DNA of 16,853 nt from Acidimicrobiaceae bacterium (GTDB lineage: Bacteria > Actinomycetota > Acidimicrobiia > Acidimicrobiales > UBA8190): NCBI GenBank assembly GCA_003453695.1, contig DMNK01000129.1, positions 18,872 through 35,724 of the forward strand, read 5' to 3'. Shown here piece by piece: positions 7,455 through 14,921 of the stretch. Every line of letters starts with the position of its first letter. Positions within the stretch are counted from its first letter, which is position 1. The notes below the pieces were generated by a model. The model saw nothing but the letters and a program-made list of their open reading frames with translations. It was not told the DNA's origin and did no database searches. Position numbers and translations under genes: made by a program.

Positions 7455-7891
7455 GTCGCCGCCCCCGTCGGCGGGCGGCGGCCGTCGAGCCCATGAGGCT
7501 CGGCGCTCGACGGCGCGAAGGCATAGGTGACCACGGTCCTGCCGTCGTCGTCGGTGTGCAGGGGCACCACGACGAGGGTCATGGGCTGTCCCCTGCGCAG
7601 GAGAGACGGTTCGGCTTCCGTGAGGCGCCCGATCACGCGCAGACCCTCGTCCAACTCGACCACCCCGAATCCGTAGGGGACGTCCCCCGTGTATCCAGGC
7701 GGAGCCGCCGTGACCGCCGTGTGGGCCCAGAGCCGGCCCCGCCCCGGCACACGGCTCTCGTCGACGCGCTCCGACGAGCAGTAGGGGCAGGTGCGCCGAT
7801 GGGGGAAGTGCAGATGTCCGCAGGACCGGCAACGGCCCGTCACGAGCAGTGGCGGATCGACGTCGACGAAGAGCCCGTCGCGCACCGGCAC
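7451..7891 (-). CDS. DUF35 OB-fold protein with N-terminal zinc ribbon
   Basis: Small acyl-CoA-associated protein of 146 residues. A rubredoxin-like zinc ribbon, CRSCG...CPYC, uses Cys21, Cys24, Cys35 and Cys38. It is followed by an OB-fold with GRLWAHTAVTAAPPGY, PYGFGVVELDEGLRVIGRL and RRGQPMTLVVV. DUF35 proteins form complexes with thiolase-like enzymes and help bind the CoA thioester; the adjacent, translationally overlapping thiolase (GTGA at 7451-7454) fits that role. The start is uncertain: GTG 7891 has a GGAG at 7907-7910, somewhat far away, and GTG 7885 is an in-frame alternative. No ATG is available between the upstream stop (7914) and the first cysteine. The gene begins 22 nt after the CADD-like gene ends. 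The family call is firm. Confidence 0.88.
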   Translation of the reverse strand: MPVRDGLFVDVDPPLLVTGRCRSCGHLHFPHRRTCPYCSSERVDESRVPGRGRLWAHTAVTAAPPGYTGDVPYGFGVVELDEGLRVIGRLTEAEPSLLRRGQPMTLVVVPLHTDDDGRTVVTYAFAPSSAEPHGLDGRRPPTGAAT

Positions 7892-7913
7892 CCGACCGGG
7901 TGCCGGCTCCAGG

Positions 7914-8570
7914 TCAGCCGCAGGCAAGGGCGGCGGCCGCCTCCTGGCGCTCGTCCAGGAAGGCCCACCAGGCATCCGCCGACCGGCGCGCCGCTTCTCG
8001 GACCACCTCGTGTGCCGCTCCCAAGACCGCCAGGGCGTCGAGCAGCCACGCAGAATGGCCGGCGTCCATCGTGCTGTGGACGTCCCAGAAGCGGGTCTGC
8101 TCAGCCGACAAGCAGTAGCGGCGGCGCAGCCCGGCCGACTTGGACGCGGCGATCTCCGGTGCCTGCACCTCGTAAGCGGCCAGCGCCGCCAGCGCCTGGG
8201 CCGATCCGCTGTCCAACTGGCGCCGGTACTCCTGCACGAGGCGTGCGGTGGCCGGGGTGGCCGGGTCGTCTCCGGCATGCACGGCGCAAGCGAACGTCTC
8301 GAACAGCTCGACGTGCGGCGCCGGCACCCCGGTCTCGTCCTCGAGGTTGGCGAGCACGGCGTGGCGGGCCTCACCGGGCGGCACCCGCTGCGCCAACTCC
8401 TCCAGCACGCCGGGAAGGGCGCGCTCGAAGTACCGGTACTGCGCCGCATAGGAGCCGAGCTCGTCCGAGGTCAGCTCGCCCGCTTCCCACCGTCTGTAGA
8501 AGGGATGGGTGAGCAGGCGACGGTCACACAGGACATCGGAAAAGAGGCGGTCGAGGTCGTCTCGGGTCAT
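7914..8570 (-). CDS. CADD-like haem-oxygenase-fold diiron protein (candidate PABA synthase/iron-containing redox enzyme)
   Basis: A 218-residue all-helical protein of the TenA/PqqC/CADD superfamily. THPFYRRWEAGEL near the N-terminus, YEVQAPEIAASK in the middle and FWDVHSTMDAGHSAW near residue 165 are hallmarks of the CADD branch. Candidate diiron ligands are Glu79, His86, Glu134, His165, Asp169 and His172. Their spacings match the ligands I recall for Chlamydia CADD (81, 88, 142, 174, 178, 181). Tyr25, Tyr41 and Lys144 correspond to CADD Tyr27, Tyr43 and Lys152, residues tied to self-sacrificing para-aminobenzoate formation. The numbering correspondence is from memory and needs an alignment. 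ATG 8570 overlaps the upstream gene's stop as ATGA. Alternatives are an oxidase or oxygenase of the same fold acting on the acyl substrate of the downstream thiolase. Family confidence is high; the reaction is inference. Confidence 0.8.
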   Translation of the reverse strand: MTRDDLDRLFSDVLCDRRLLTHPFYRRWEAGELTSDELGSYAAQYRYFERALPGVLEELAQRVPPGEARHAVLANLEDETGVPAPHVELFETFACAVHAGDDPATPATARLVQEYRRQLDSGSAQALAALAAYEVQAPEIAASKSAGLRRRYCLSAEQTRFWDVHSTMDAGHSAWLLDALAVLGAAHEVVREAARRSADAWWAFLDERQEAAAALACG

Positions 8571-9037
8571 GGCGCATCGTAGCCCTGGCCCTCTCCGGTC
8601 GATCCCGGGGTCGCCGAGGTCGGGCGGGCCAATCCGGCGGACCGGCGCGCCGCTGCCGCCGGAGGAGGAGGAGGAGGAGGAAGGCGGTCGAGAGCCCGTC
8701 GGGCACCGGGCACGGCGGCGATCAGGCTGACGAGGGTGTCGCGCAGATGCCAGATCACCGTGTCGAGATGGTCGAGACGGTCCCTGATCTCGGCCAGTGC
8801 TTCCGCCACGTCCTCGAGTGATCCCGACAGCGGCTCGGTGGTGCCCTCGACGGCGGCCACCACCCGCTCGAGTTGGTCGGGCAGGTGAGCCGTCCCGACC
8901 AGCAGGCGACGGGCACCGGCGATGGTGGCAGGTGCGAAGGCGACCTCGCGCAGCAGGGCCCGGCCCCATCCGATCAGCTGGGCGGGACCGAAGGACAGCG
9001 GGCGATTCTGGTCGTCCACGGGGCCATCATGGCGCAC
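8567..9037 (-). CDS. Hypothetical protein with long amphipathic helix and polyproline run
   Basis: I do not recognise this 156-residue protein. Residues about 20-120 are helical and heptad-like ([39 protein letters not shown]), suggesting a coiled coil. No clear membrane segment is seen. It continues into seven consecutive prolines encoded by a (GGA)7 tract on the plus strand, then a low-complexity Ala/Arg/Ser/Thr-rich tail. The stop overlaps the CADD-like start as ATGA, which supports it being a real gene and the first member of that operon. The start is uncertain: GTG 9037 is reported, GTG 9019 is in frame, and neither has a visible ribosome site. Its 5' end overlaps the truncated MgtC frame in 8974-9037. 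A scaffold or regulatory role would be a guess. Confidence 0.6.
   Translation of the reverse strand: MRHDGPVDDQNRPLSFGPAQLIGWGRALLREVAFAPATIAGARRLLVGTAHLPDQLERVVAAVEGTTEPLSGSLEDVAEALAEIRDRLDHLDTVIWHLRDTLVSLIAAVPGARRALDRLPPPPPPPAAAARRSAGLARPTSATPGSTGEGQGYDAP
8661..8681. repeat. (GGA)7 trinucleotide microsatellite
   Basis: Seven perfect GGA units. Read on the minus strand they encode seven prolines of the hypothetical protein at 8567-9037. The unit is three bases, so changes in copy number would alter the proline count without shifting the frame. Confidence 0.9.
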
Positions 9038-9294
9038 CGGTCACGGGCTGTCGCCCATTCGCGACGGGTCGAGACGGCGTGACCGGGACTGAGCACGTCG
9101 CTGAAGCCGAACTTGCTCACGAGCATGAACAGTGCCGCTCCCACTCCCACCAAGGTGTGGGTGCGCAACCCCGCCGACTTCTGCCGCAGCTCCCGCTCCA
9201 CGCCGATCAAGCTGGACAGGACCAGAGCCACCACCAGGTTGGCCGCCTCCGAGAACCCCGAGATGTGCGGGACCTGGGCCAGGACGCTCTTCAT
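8974..9294 (-). pseudogene. Truncated MgtC/SapB family membrane protein (N-terminal fragment)
   Basis: The first 71 residues match the start of MgtC/SapB proteins. A hydrophobic segment [18 protein letters not shown] is followed by the family signature [24 protein letters not shown] and [10 protein letters not shown]. Full-length members then continue with a conserved glycine-rich membrane core and total at least about 150-230 residues. Here the frame instead runs into [13 protein letters not shown] and an unrelated tail, ending after 106 residues. I find no continuation of the family in other frames downstream; that DNA encodes the hypothetical and CADD-like proteins. The break lies near 9070-9085. 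ATG 9294 has a strong purine-rich ribosome site (GGAGGTGGGGAGG) just upstream, so the fragment may still be translated. Decay after a deletion is the simplest reading. A short functional membrane peptide is less likely. Confidence 0.6.
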
Positions 9295-9302
9295 CCTCCC
9301 CA

Positions 9303-9337
9303 CCTCCACGTGGCCCGGGCTGGCGCCCGGGTGGAGG
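9303..9337. promoter_or_regulatory. Hairpin in the leader of the MgtC fragment
   Basis: CCCGGG at 9314-9319 and 9326-9331 can pair around a 6-nt loop. CCTCCA (9303-9308) pairs with TGGAGG (9332-9337) across a 5-nt bulge. On the minus strand this structure covers part of the ribosome binding region of the MgtC fragment. It could be a remnant of expression control or a transcription stop after the upstream amidohydrolase gene (ends at 9399). No T-tract follows. I do not match it to a known riboswitch class. Confidence 0.3.
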
Positions 9338-9398
9338 GTCCTACCCGGAAGTCCCCTCCCCCAGGCGGGCCAGGGACGTCACGGCAGGAGCCCGAGCC

Positions 9399-10484
9399 TC
9401 ACGACAGGCCGTAGAAGGTGCGGGCGTTGGCGCCTGCGATCCGGGTCAGCGACTGCGGTGACAACCGGCCTTCGGCATGCTCGAGGAGCTCGGTGGTGGC
9501 GTTGGGCCAGGCCCCGTCCCAGTGCGGATAGTCGCTGGCGAACATCACGCAACCGTCGCCGAGGGCCTCGACGATGGCGGGAAGCGTGCCCTCGTCGGGC
9601 TCGCACGTGATCCACACGTTGCCGGCGGCCACGTACTCCGCCGGCGGACGGCGCCAGCCGCCTTCGATCCAGTCCCCCCGTGACTCGTAGTGCTCACCCA
9701 GGCGCTCGACGAACCAGGGGAGCCAGCCCGCGCCGGCCTCCAGGAAAGCCACACGCAAGCGGGGATGGCGGTCGAACACGCCGCCGCTCACCAGCGCGGT
9801 CATAGCCGTCATCTGGTCGAAGGGAAAGCTGATGCAGTGCACCTGGATGTAGTTGGTGAACCGGTCCACGCCGATCTTGGGCAGGTGGATGCCGGGCGCA
9901 CCGTGAATGCCGAGAGGCATGTCGAGGTCCTCGGCGGCCGAGTAGATCGGGTCGAGGTCGGGGTGGTCGAGGTTGCGCCGGCGCAACGCCGGCGGCAGCA
10001 CCGTGCACACCAGGCCCAGCTCCTTGGCCTCGGTCATCACCGAGATGGCGGTGTCCACCTGCTCGACGGGCGCCACGGCGGCAGCGTGCAGCCGACCATG
10101 GCCCTTGGCGCAGAACTCGGACACCCAGCGGTTGTACTGGCGGGCCACCCCCTCCCCCAGGGCCGGGTCCTCCAGCGAGGGCACGCACAGCCCGAAGCTC
10201 GGGTAGAGCACCATCTGGTCGATACCGTCGGTGTCGGCGTTGGCGATCACCCCGTCGGCGCTGGTGGGGTCGATGCCGGCGGCGGTGGTGAGGCCGTGCT
10301 CGGGCGGACATCCCGCCCCAGGGCCCTCGTAGTCGGGGTACGGCCGCCCCTCGACGAGCACCCCCAGCTTGGTGTCCGTGCGCACCGAAACCTGATCGGG
10401 GTATCGCTGGAAGAGCTCGGCGAAGAACTCCACCGACTCCGCCACGTGTCCGTCGGCGTCGACGACCTCCACGTCCTTCGTCAT
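9399..10484 (-). CDS. Amidohydrolase-2 family metal-dependent hydrolase/decarboxylase
   Basis: A 361-residue TIM-barrel protein of the amidohydrolase-2 family (PF04909-type), which includes ACMSD and other non-oxidative decarboxylases as well as hydrolases. The first-strand metal site is VVDADGH (Asp9, Asp11, His13). The mid-barrel histidine is in GIHGAPG (His194), followed by HPRLRVAFLEAGAGWLPWF, and the catalytic aspartate is in ASDYPHWDG (Asp318). ATG 10484 is chosen over a longer frame because AGAAGGAG at 10492-10499 is perfectly placed and the metal motif begins within ten residues. It follows the alcohol dehydrogenase by 72 nt. A second member of the family is encoded at 15635-16852, bracketing the same catabolic locus. 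The substrate is unknown; a carboxylated or lactone-type intermediate is plausible. Confidence 0.88.
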   Translation of the reverse strand: MTKDVEVVDADGHVAESVEFFAELFQRYPDQVSVRTDTKLGVLVEGRPYPDYEGPGAGCPPEHGLTTAAGIDPTSADGVIANADTDGIDQMVLYPSFGLCVPSLEDPALGEGVARQYNRWVSEFCAKGHGRLHAAAVAPVEQVDTAISVMTEAKELGLVCTVLPPALRRRNLDHPDLDPIYSAAEDLDMPLGIHGAPGIHLPKIGVDRFTNYIQVHCISFPFDQMTAMTALVSGGVFDRHPRLRVAFLEAGAGWLPWFVERLGEHYESRGDWIEGGWRRPPAEYVAAGNVWITCEPDEGTLPAIVEALGDGCVMFASDYPHWDGAWPNATTELLEHAEGRLSPQSLTRIAGANARTFYGLS

Positions 10485-10525
10485 GGTCCCACTCCTTCTG
10501 CCTTCACGCTCGCTACCCCGCACAC

Positions 10526-10549
10526 CATCGTTCCTGGCATCGTTCCTGG
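10526..10549. repeat. Perfect 12-nt tandem direct repeat before the amidohydrolase-2 gene
   Basis: CATCGTTCCTGG occurs twice back to back (10526-10537 and 10538-10549), in the 72-nt gap between the alcohol dehydrogenase stop and the amidohydrolase start. Two identical sites about one helical turn apart could bind a regulator side by side. They could also arise from slippage. I see no convincing -10/-35 pair around them. Confidence 0.6.
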
Positions 10550-10556
10550 TATTTCG

Positions 10557-11657
10557 TTACTGGCCGAAGACGATCACGCTGCGCGCCACCGTGCCCGCCT
10601 CCATGTCGTCGAAGGCCTCGTTCACCTGGTCGAGAGAGATGCGCCGGGTGACGAGGCCCGAGGCGTCCACCGCTCCACTGCGCACCAGGTCCACGAGCAG
10701 CGGGAAGTCGCGGTCCGGATCGGTAGACCCGTACACACAGCCTTTGATGGTCTTCGAGTCGACGAAGAGCTCCATGGCGTTGAACGTCACTTCCTCGCGC
10801 GGCGACCCGGCCCCGACCAGGACGACGGTGCCGCCCCGGCGCGTCGAGCTGAAGGCCGTGCGGATGGAGGCGGCCTTGCCCACCACTTCGAACACCGTGT
10901 CGGCGCCGCGTCCGGCCGTGGCGGCCCGCACCCCCGCCACCGGGTCGTCGTCGGCTCCGACCGTGTCGGTGGCACCGAAGGCCTTGGCCATCTCCAACTT
11001 GGCCGGCACCGGATCCACGGCCACGATCACGGCCGCACCGGCCAGCTTGGCACCTTGCACGACCGACAACCCCACACCGCCGCAACCCACGACCGCCACC
11101 GACGTCCCGGGACGGACCTGCGCCGTGTTCCACACCGCACCCAGGCCGGTGGAGAGCGCACAGCCCACCAGTGCCGCCAGCTCGAGGGGTACGGAAGGGT
11201 CGATGGCCACCACCTCTCCCTCGGGGACGAGCGTGCGCTCGGCGAAGGTGGCCGTCCCCAGCCCTCGCACGAGCTTGGTGCCCGAGACCGTGGCGTAGTC
11301 GCCCCCCAGCGCCTCGGCCAAGCCGTTCTCGCACAACATGGGCTGACCGGCCAGGCACCAGAAGCAGCGCCGGCAAGGGGGCATCCAGGTGAGCACCACA
11401 TGGTCGCCGGGCTTCACGCGCCGCACGGCGTCGCCCACTGCCTCCACCACCCCGGCACCTTCGTGGCCGAGGACGGTCGGGAACATGAACGGGATCGACC
11501 CGTTCATCACGGAGAGGTCCGAGTGGCACACGCCGCTGGCAGCCAGGCGCACGACCACGTCGCCCGGTCCCGGTTGAGCCAGTTCGATCTCCTCGACGGC
11601 GAGCGGGGAGCCCACCTCGTGGGCCACGGCGGCGAGGGCGGTGCGGGTGGCGCTCAC
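10557..11657 (-). CDS. Zinc-dependent alcohol dehydrogenase (MDR family)
   Basis: A 366-residue medium-chain dehydrogenase that should interconvert an alcohol and an aldehyde with a nicotinamide cofactor. Catalytic zinc: Cys44 in GVCHSD, with His65-Glu66 in GHEGAG. Structural zinc: Cys95, Cys98, Cys101 and Cys109 in PCRRCFWCLAGQPMLC. The Rossmann motif VGCGGVGLSVVQGAKLAGA follows, then the acidic strand end VAVDPV, which favours NAD. The pattern resembles the NDMA-dependent and class III (formaldehyde/mycothiol) groups of actinobacteria, but the exact subgroup needs alignment. GTG 11657 overlaps the upstream deacylase stop as GTGA, which fixes the start. It sits between the deacylase-like amidohydrolase and the amidohydrolase-2 gene and shares a transcript with the aldehyde dehydrogenase, suggesting consecutive oxidation of an alcohol to an acid. 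Confidence 0.92.
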   Translation of the reverse strand: MSATRTALAAVAHEVGSPLAVEEIELAQPGPGDVVVRLAASGVCHSDLSVMNGSIPFMFPTVLGHEGAGVVEAVGDAVRRVKPGDHVVLTWMPPCRRCFWCLAGQPMLCENGLAEALGGDYATVSGTKLVRGLGTATFAERTLVPEGEVVAIDPSVPLELAALVGCALSTGLGAVWNTAQVRPGTSVAVVGCGGVGLSVVQGAKLAGAAVIVAVDPVPAKLEMAKAFGATDTVGADDDPVAGVRAATAGRGADTVFEVVGKAASIRTAFSSTRRGGTVVLVGAGSPREEVTFNAMELFVDSKTIKGCVYGSTDPDRDFPLLVDLVRSGAVDASGLVTRRISLDQVNEAFDDMEAGTVARSVIVFGQ

Positions 11658-13384
11658 GCCGCCTTGCCGCCGGGAACGGTGACCGTGTCGGTGTCGGTGC
11701 CCGAGCGGAGGACGCGTCCCGGGGTGGCGCCGGTGAAGGCGCCGGCGGAGACGATCTCGGTGCCGTTCACGATGACGTGCTCGATACCGTCGGCCTCCGC
11801 GTACAGCCGGCTCGCCCCGCCGGGCAGGTCGTTGCGTGTGCGCTCGGTGCCGTGCCCGACCCGGCTGGGGTCGAAGACCACCAGGTCGGCCCACCACCCT
11901 TCGGCGATGCGACCCCGCTCACGGAGGCCGTACAAGCGTGCTGGGACGTCGGTGAGCTGCTGCACCGCCTCCTCCCAGGTGAGCAGGTCGCGCTTGCGCA
12001 CCCCGTCGCCGAGGAGGGAGGTCGAGTAGATGGCCCCGCACATCACGTCCAGGTGTGCACCGGCGTCAGAACCGCCCACGATGGTCCGGGGGTCCCGCCA
12101 CACCTTGGCCCGCAGTTCCCAATCCGCCTCCGACTCGGGGATGGGCGGGCGCAGGCCGGTGCGCAGCCCGTCGGCCAGCACCACGTCCAGCAGGGCGTCG
12201 AACGGCTCCTGGCCCGTGCCGGCCGCCACGTCACCCACGGACCGGCCCTCGTAGGCGGCGTTCTCCGGACTGAAGGTCTCCTCGATGATGAGGTTCTTCC
12301 AGTTGGCCAGGGCGCCCAGGATGCCAGCCTCCTTGGAACGCGCCCCCTCGTCGAGGCGGCGTCGCTCGGCGGGATCGCGCAGCCGGGCCATGCGCTCTTG
12401 GAGCGGCACGGCGAACAGCTCCCTCCAACCGGGCAGGCCGTCCAGGATGGCGCCGTGCTCGAAGGACAGCCGGATCTTCATGGTGTGGGGCAGCGTGAGC
12501 GCCACGACCTTGGCACCTCGCTCGGCGGCGGCCGTGGAAGCCGCCAGCTGGTGCTCGCACCCGGCCGGGTTCATGGCCGACACCCCGAGCACGTTCCAGT
12601 TGGCCGGCCGGTTGGCGAGGAGCGACAGGGTGGCGAGCAGCTCCACCTCCTCGTCGCTGAAGCCGTTCAGGCAGCCGGGCACGATCAGCTCCAAGGTGGT
12701 CCCCGGACAGCCCGCCAGGGCCGCGCACAACGCCTCGAGCTCGCCGCGTGCCGCCGAGCGCGACGGGACCGGCTGCCCGTCGCCGTCGTTGTGGGTGTGG
12801 GCCTGGGAGGTGGACAGCCCGAGGGCGCCCTCCTGCGTGCACCTGCGCAGCAGCGCCACCATGGCCGCCACCTGGTCGTCCGAAGCCTCCTCTCCGACGG
12901 CATGGTCGCCCATCACCGAGCGCCGCAGAGCGGAGTGGCCCGCCAGGAAGCCGGCGTTCACGGCGACGCCGCCGTCGAGACGACCGAGCCAGTCGCCGAA
13001 GCTCGTCCATTTCCAGTCGAGGAACTCGAGCGACTGGATGGGCATCCCCTCGACCCGGGCCATCATCCGGGCGATGTAGTCGGAATGTTCCGGTCCGGCC
13101 GGCGCCAAGGAGAACCCGCAGTTGCCGCCGATCACCGTCGTCACCCCGTGCAGGGGCGAGGGGCTGGCCGTCGGGTCCCAGAACAGCTGGGCGTCGTAGT
13201 GCGTGTGCAGGTCGACGAAACCCGGGGCGACGATGGCGCCGGTGGCGTCGACCTCGCGAGCCCCCGACTCCTCGAGCTCGCCGATCGCCACCACCCGTCC
13301 GTCTCGCACGCCCACGTCCTGCCTGCGGGCCGGTGCGCCGGTGCCGTCCACCACCGTGCCGCCGCGGATGACCAGATCGAGCAT
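11654..13384 (-). CDS. N-acyl-D-amino-acid deacylase-like amidohydrolase (amidohydrolase-3 type)
   Basis: A 576-residue metal-dependent amidohydrolase resembling D-aminoacylases. The N-terminal beta-sandwich strand LDLVIRGGTVVDGTGAP leads into GFVDLHTHYDAQ, with metal ligands His60 and His62. The late catalytic aspartate is in GGSDAGAHLD (Asp440). The C-terminus returns to the sandwich (GWWADLVVFDPSRVG). Members hydrolyse N-acyl-amino acids or related cyclic amides, though many annotated D-aminoacylases act on unrelated substrates. ATG 13384 has a perfect GGAGGT at 13391-13396 and shares one base with the aldehyde dehydrogenase stop (TGATG). The frame stays open far upstream through the dehydrogenase gene, but only as a GC-rich shadow. 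It would supply the hydrolytic step of the locus. The true substrate is unknown. Confidence 0.88.
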   Translation of the reverse strand: MLDLVIRGGTVVDGTGAPARRQDVGVRDGRVVAIGELEESGAREVDATGAIVAPGFVDLHTHYDAQLFWDPTASPSPLHGVTTVIGGNCGFSLAPAGPEHSDYIARMMARVEGMPIQSLEFLDWKWTSFGDWLGRLDGGVAVNAGFLAGHSALRRSVMGDHAVGEEASDDQVAAMVALLRRCTQEGALGLSTSQAHTHNDGDGQPVPSRSAARGELEALCAALAGCPGTTLELIVPGCLNGFSDEEVELLATLSLLANRPANWNVLGVSAMNPAGCEHQLAASTAAAERGAKVVALTLPHTMKIRLSFEHGAILDGLPGWRELFAVPLQERMARLRDPAERRRLDEGARSKEAGILGALANWKNLIIEETFSPENAAYEGRSVGDVAAGTGQEPFDALLDVVLADGLRTGLRPPIPESEADWELRAKVWRDPRTIVGGSDAGAHLDVMCGAIYSTSLLGDGVRKRDLLTWEEAVQQLTDVPARLYGLRERGRIAEGWWADLVVFDPSRVGHGTERTRNDLPGGASRLYAEADGIEHVIVNGTEIVSAGAFTGATPGRVLRSGTDTDTVTVPGGKAA

Positions 13385-14847
13385 CACTGCACCTCCGCTT
13401 CGAACTCGAGGATGGTACGGGTACGGGTGAAGGCCGCCATGCCCTCGGGGCCGAGCTCGGCCCCCATGCCGGACTGCTTCCAGCCTCCGAAGGGGGCCCG
13501 GTGGTCCATGGCCGAGGTGCCGTGGTTGTTCACGAACACCGTCCCCGCCTCGAGACGGCGGGTCAGCTGTGCCGCCAGCGCCTGGTCGCCCGTCCACACC
13601 GACGCACACAGCCCATAGGTGGTGTCGTTGGCCCGTTCCACCGCCTCGTCCACGCTGTCGTACCCGAGGACCGGCACGGCCGGGCCGAACTGCTCTTCGG
13701 CCACGATCGCCGCCGAGTCGGGCGCCCCTGCCACCACCGCCGGCGGCACGAAGTAGCCACCCCTGCCGGCGTCCTCGTCGCGCAGCGATGCGGGCCGGTG
13801 CACCTTGGCCCCCAGGGACTGCGCCTCGTCGAGCATGCCCTCCACCCGGCGCTGATCGGCCTGGCGGTGCACGGGGCCCATGGTCACGTCGGGATGGAGC
13901 CCGTCGCCGACCACCTCGCGAGCCACCCGGTCGACGAGGGCCTCGACCATGGCGGGCACCTTGGAACGCTCCACGTAGACGCGCTTGATGGCCATGCACA
14001 CCTGGCCGGTGGTGATGAAGGTGGCCCCGAACAGCTTCTCGGCCAGGGTGTCGTCGATGTCGACGTCGGGGGCGATGATGGCCGGGTCGTTCCCGCCCAG
14101 TTCGAGCACGACCGGGCGCAGCCCACCGGCGGCGCCCTCCATGACCGAGCGGCCGGCCGGTACGCCCCCGGTGAACGACACCATGTCGACGCCGGGGTGG
14201 CCCACGAGCGCACGTCCCAGCTCGACCCCGGGACCGTTCACGGCGTTCACCACCCCGGGAGGTAGGTTCTCGGCCATGGCCGCCGCCACAGCCAGCACGG
14301 TGCCCGGGCACGAGGGCGGGACCTTCACCACCACGGTGTTGCCCATGAACAGCGCCGGCAGGATCTTGTTGCCCAGTACCGACACGGGCCAGTTGAAGGG
14401 GAGGATGGCGGCAACGACGCCGTAGGGCTCCGGGACGACGCGGGTGGTGCGTCCGTGGCCGGGCAGCACGCGGGGCTCGAGAGCGGCGGCAGCCAACGGC
14501 GCGAAGGCATCGGCCATGCCGCCGATGGTGCCGGCGTCGAACTGTGCCTCCCACAACACCTTGCCGTGTTCGCGTGTGAGCAACTGGGCCAGGTCGTGCG
14601 CCGTCACGGCCGCCCCGGCAGCAGCCGCCGCCTTGCGGACCAGGTCGAAGCGCTCCTCGGCATCGAGGGCCGCCCACGCCGGCTGGGCCCGCCGGGCGGC
14701 GGACAGGGCAGCGTCGAGTTGCGCAGCCGACGCCGAAGGCGCCCGCAGCACCTCTTCGGCGGGGCGAGCCGGGTTGTGCACGGGGTAGGCCGCTTCGTCC
14801 CCGGGCACCACGGCTCCGTCGATGACCAGTCCGATGGCTCCGCCCAT
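13384..14847 (-). CDS. Aldehyde dehydrogenase (NAD(P)-dependent)
   Basis: A 487-residue member of the aldehyde dehydrogenase superfamily, oxidising an aldehyde to a carboxylate. The oxyanion asparagine is in PFNWPV (Asn152), a cofactor-binding lysine in VVVKVPP (Lys175), the general-base glutamate in LELGGNDP (Glu249) and the nucleophile in TTGQVCMA (Cys284). The segment EEQFGPAVPVLGYDSVDEAV and the C-terminal PFGGWKQSGMGAELGPEG complete the family pattern. All catalytic residues are present. ATG 14847 is supported by GGAGGGGG at 14853-14860, five bases upstream. It is the first gene of the minus-strand operon and is divergent from the TetR gene across a 113-nt gap, a classical arrangement for regulation by that protein. 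The aldehyde is probably produced by the co-transcribed alcohol dehydrogenase; its identity is unknown. Confidence 0.94.
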   Translation of the reverse strand: MGGAIGLVIDGAVVPGDEAAYPVHNPARPAEEVLRAPSASAAQLDAALSAARRAQPAWAALDAEERFDLVRKAAAAAGAAVTAHDLAQLLTREHGKVLWEAQFDAGTIGGMADAFAPLAAAALEPRVLPGHGRTTRVVPEPYGVVAAILPFNWPVSVLGNKILPALFMGNTVVVKVPPSCPGTVLAVAAAMAENLPPGVVNAVNGPGVELGRALVGHPGVDMVSFTGGVPAGRSVMEGAAGGLRPVVLELGGNDPAIIAPDVDIDDTLAEKLFGATFITTGQVCMAIKRVYVERSKVPAMVEALVDRVAREVVGDGLHPDVTMGPVHRQADQRRVEGMLDEAQSLGAKVHRPASLRDEDAGRGGYFVPPAVVAGAPDSAAIVAEEQFGPAVPVLGYDSVDEAVERANDTTYGLCASVWTGDQALAAQLTRRLEAGTVFVNNHGTSAMDHRAPFGGWKQSGMGAELGPEGMAAFTRTRTILEFEAEVQ

Positions 14848-14921
14848 TGAGTCCCCCTCCGGTCCGCTCCTTGGCCCGGCCGGCGTGGCGAACGATGGCC
14901 GCCCGGATGGCGTCGCCCCGG

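Noticed and set aside
9338..9398. Possible riboswitch between the amidohydrolase-2 stop and the MgtC fragment
   Set aside because: Only GC-rich pairing is seen; I could not match it to M-box or any other known class, so only the hairpin is listed.
9690..12029. 779-codon open frame on the plus strand opposite the amidohydrolase-2, ADH and deacylase genes
   Set aside because: It is a GC-rich antisense shadow: His/Arg/Gly-rich composition, no recognisable domain, and it lies opposite three genes with complete catalytic motifs.
11777..13618. 613-codon open frame on the plus strand opposite the deacylase gene
   Set aside because: Antisense shadow with no family motif; the minus strand has a clear metal-dependent amidohydrolase.
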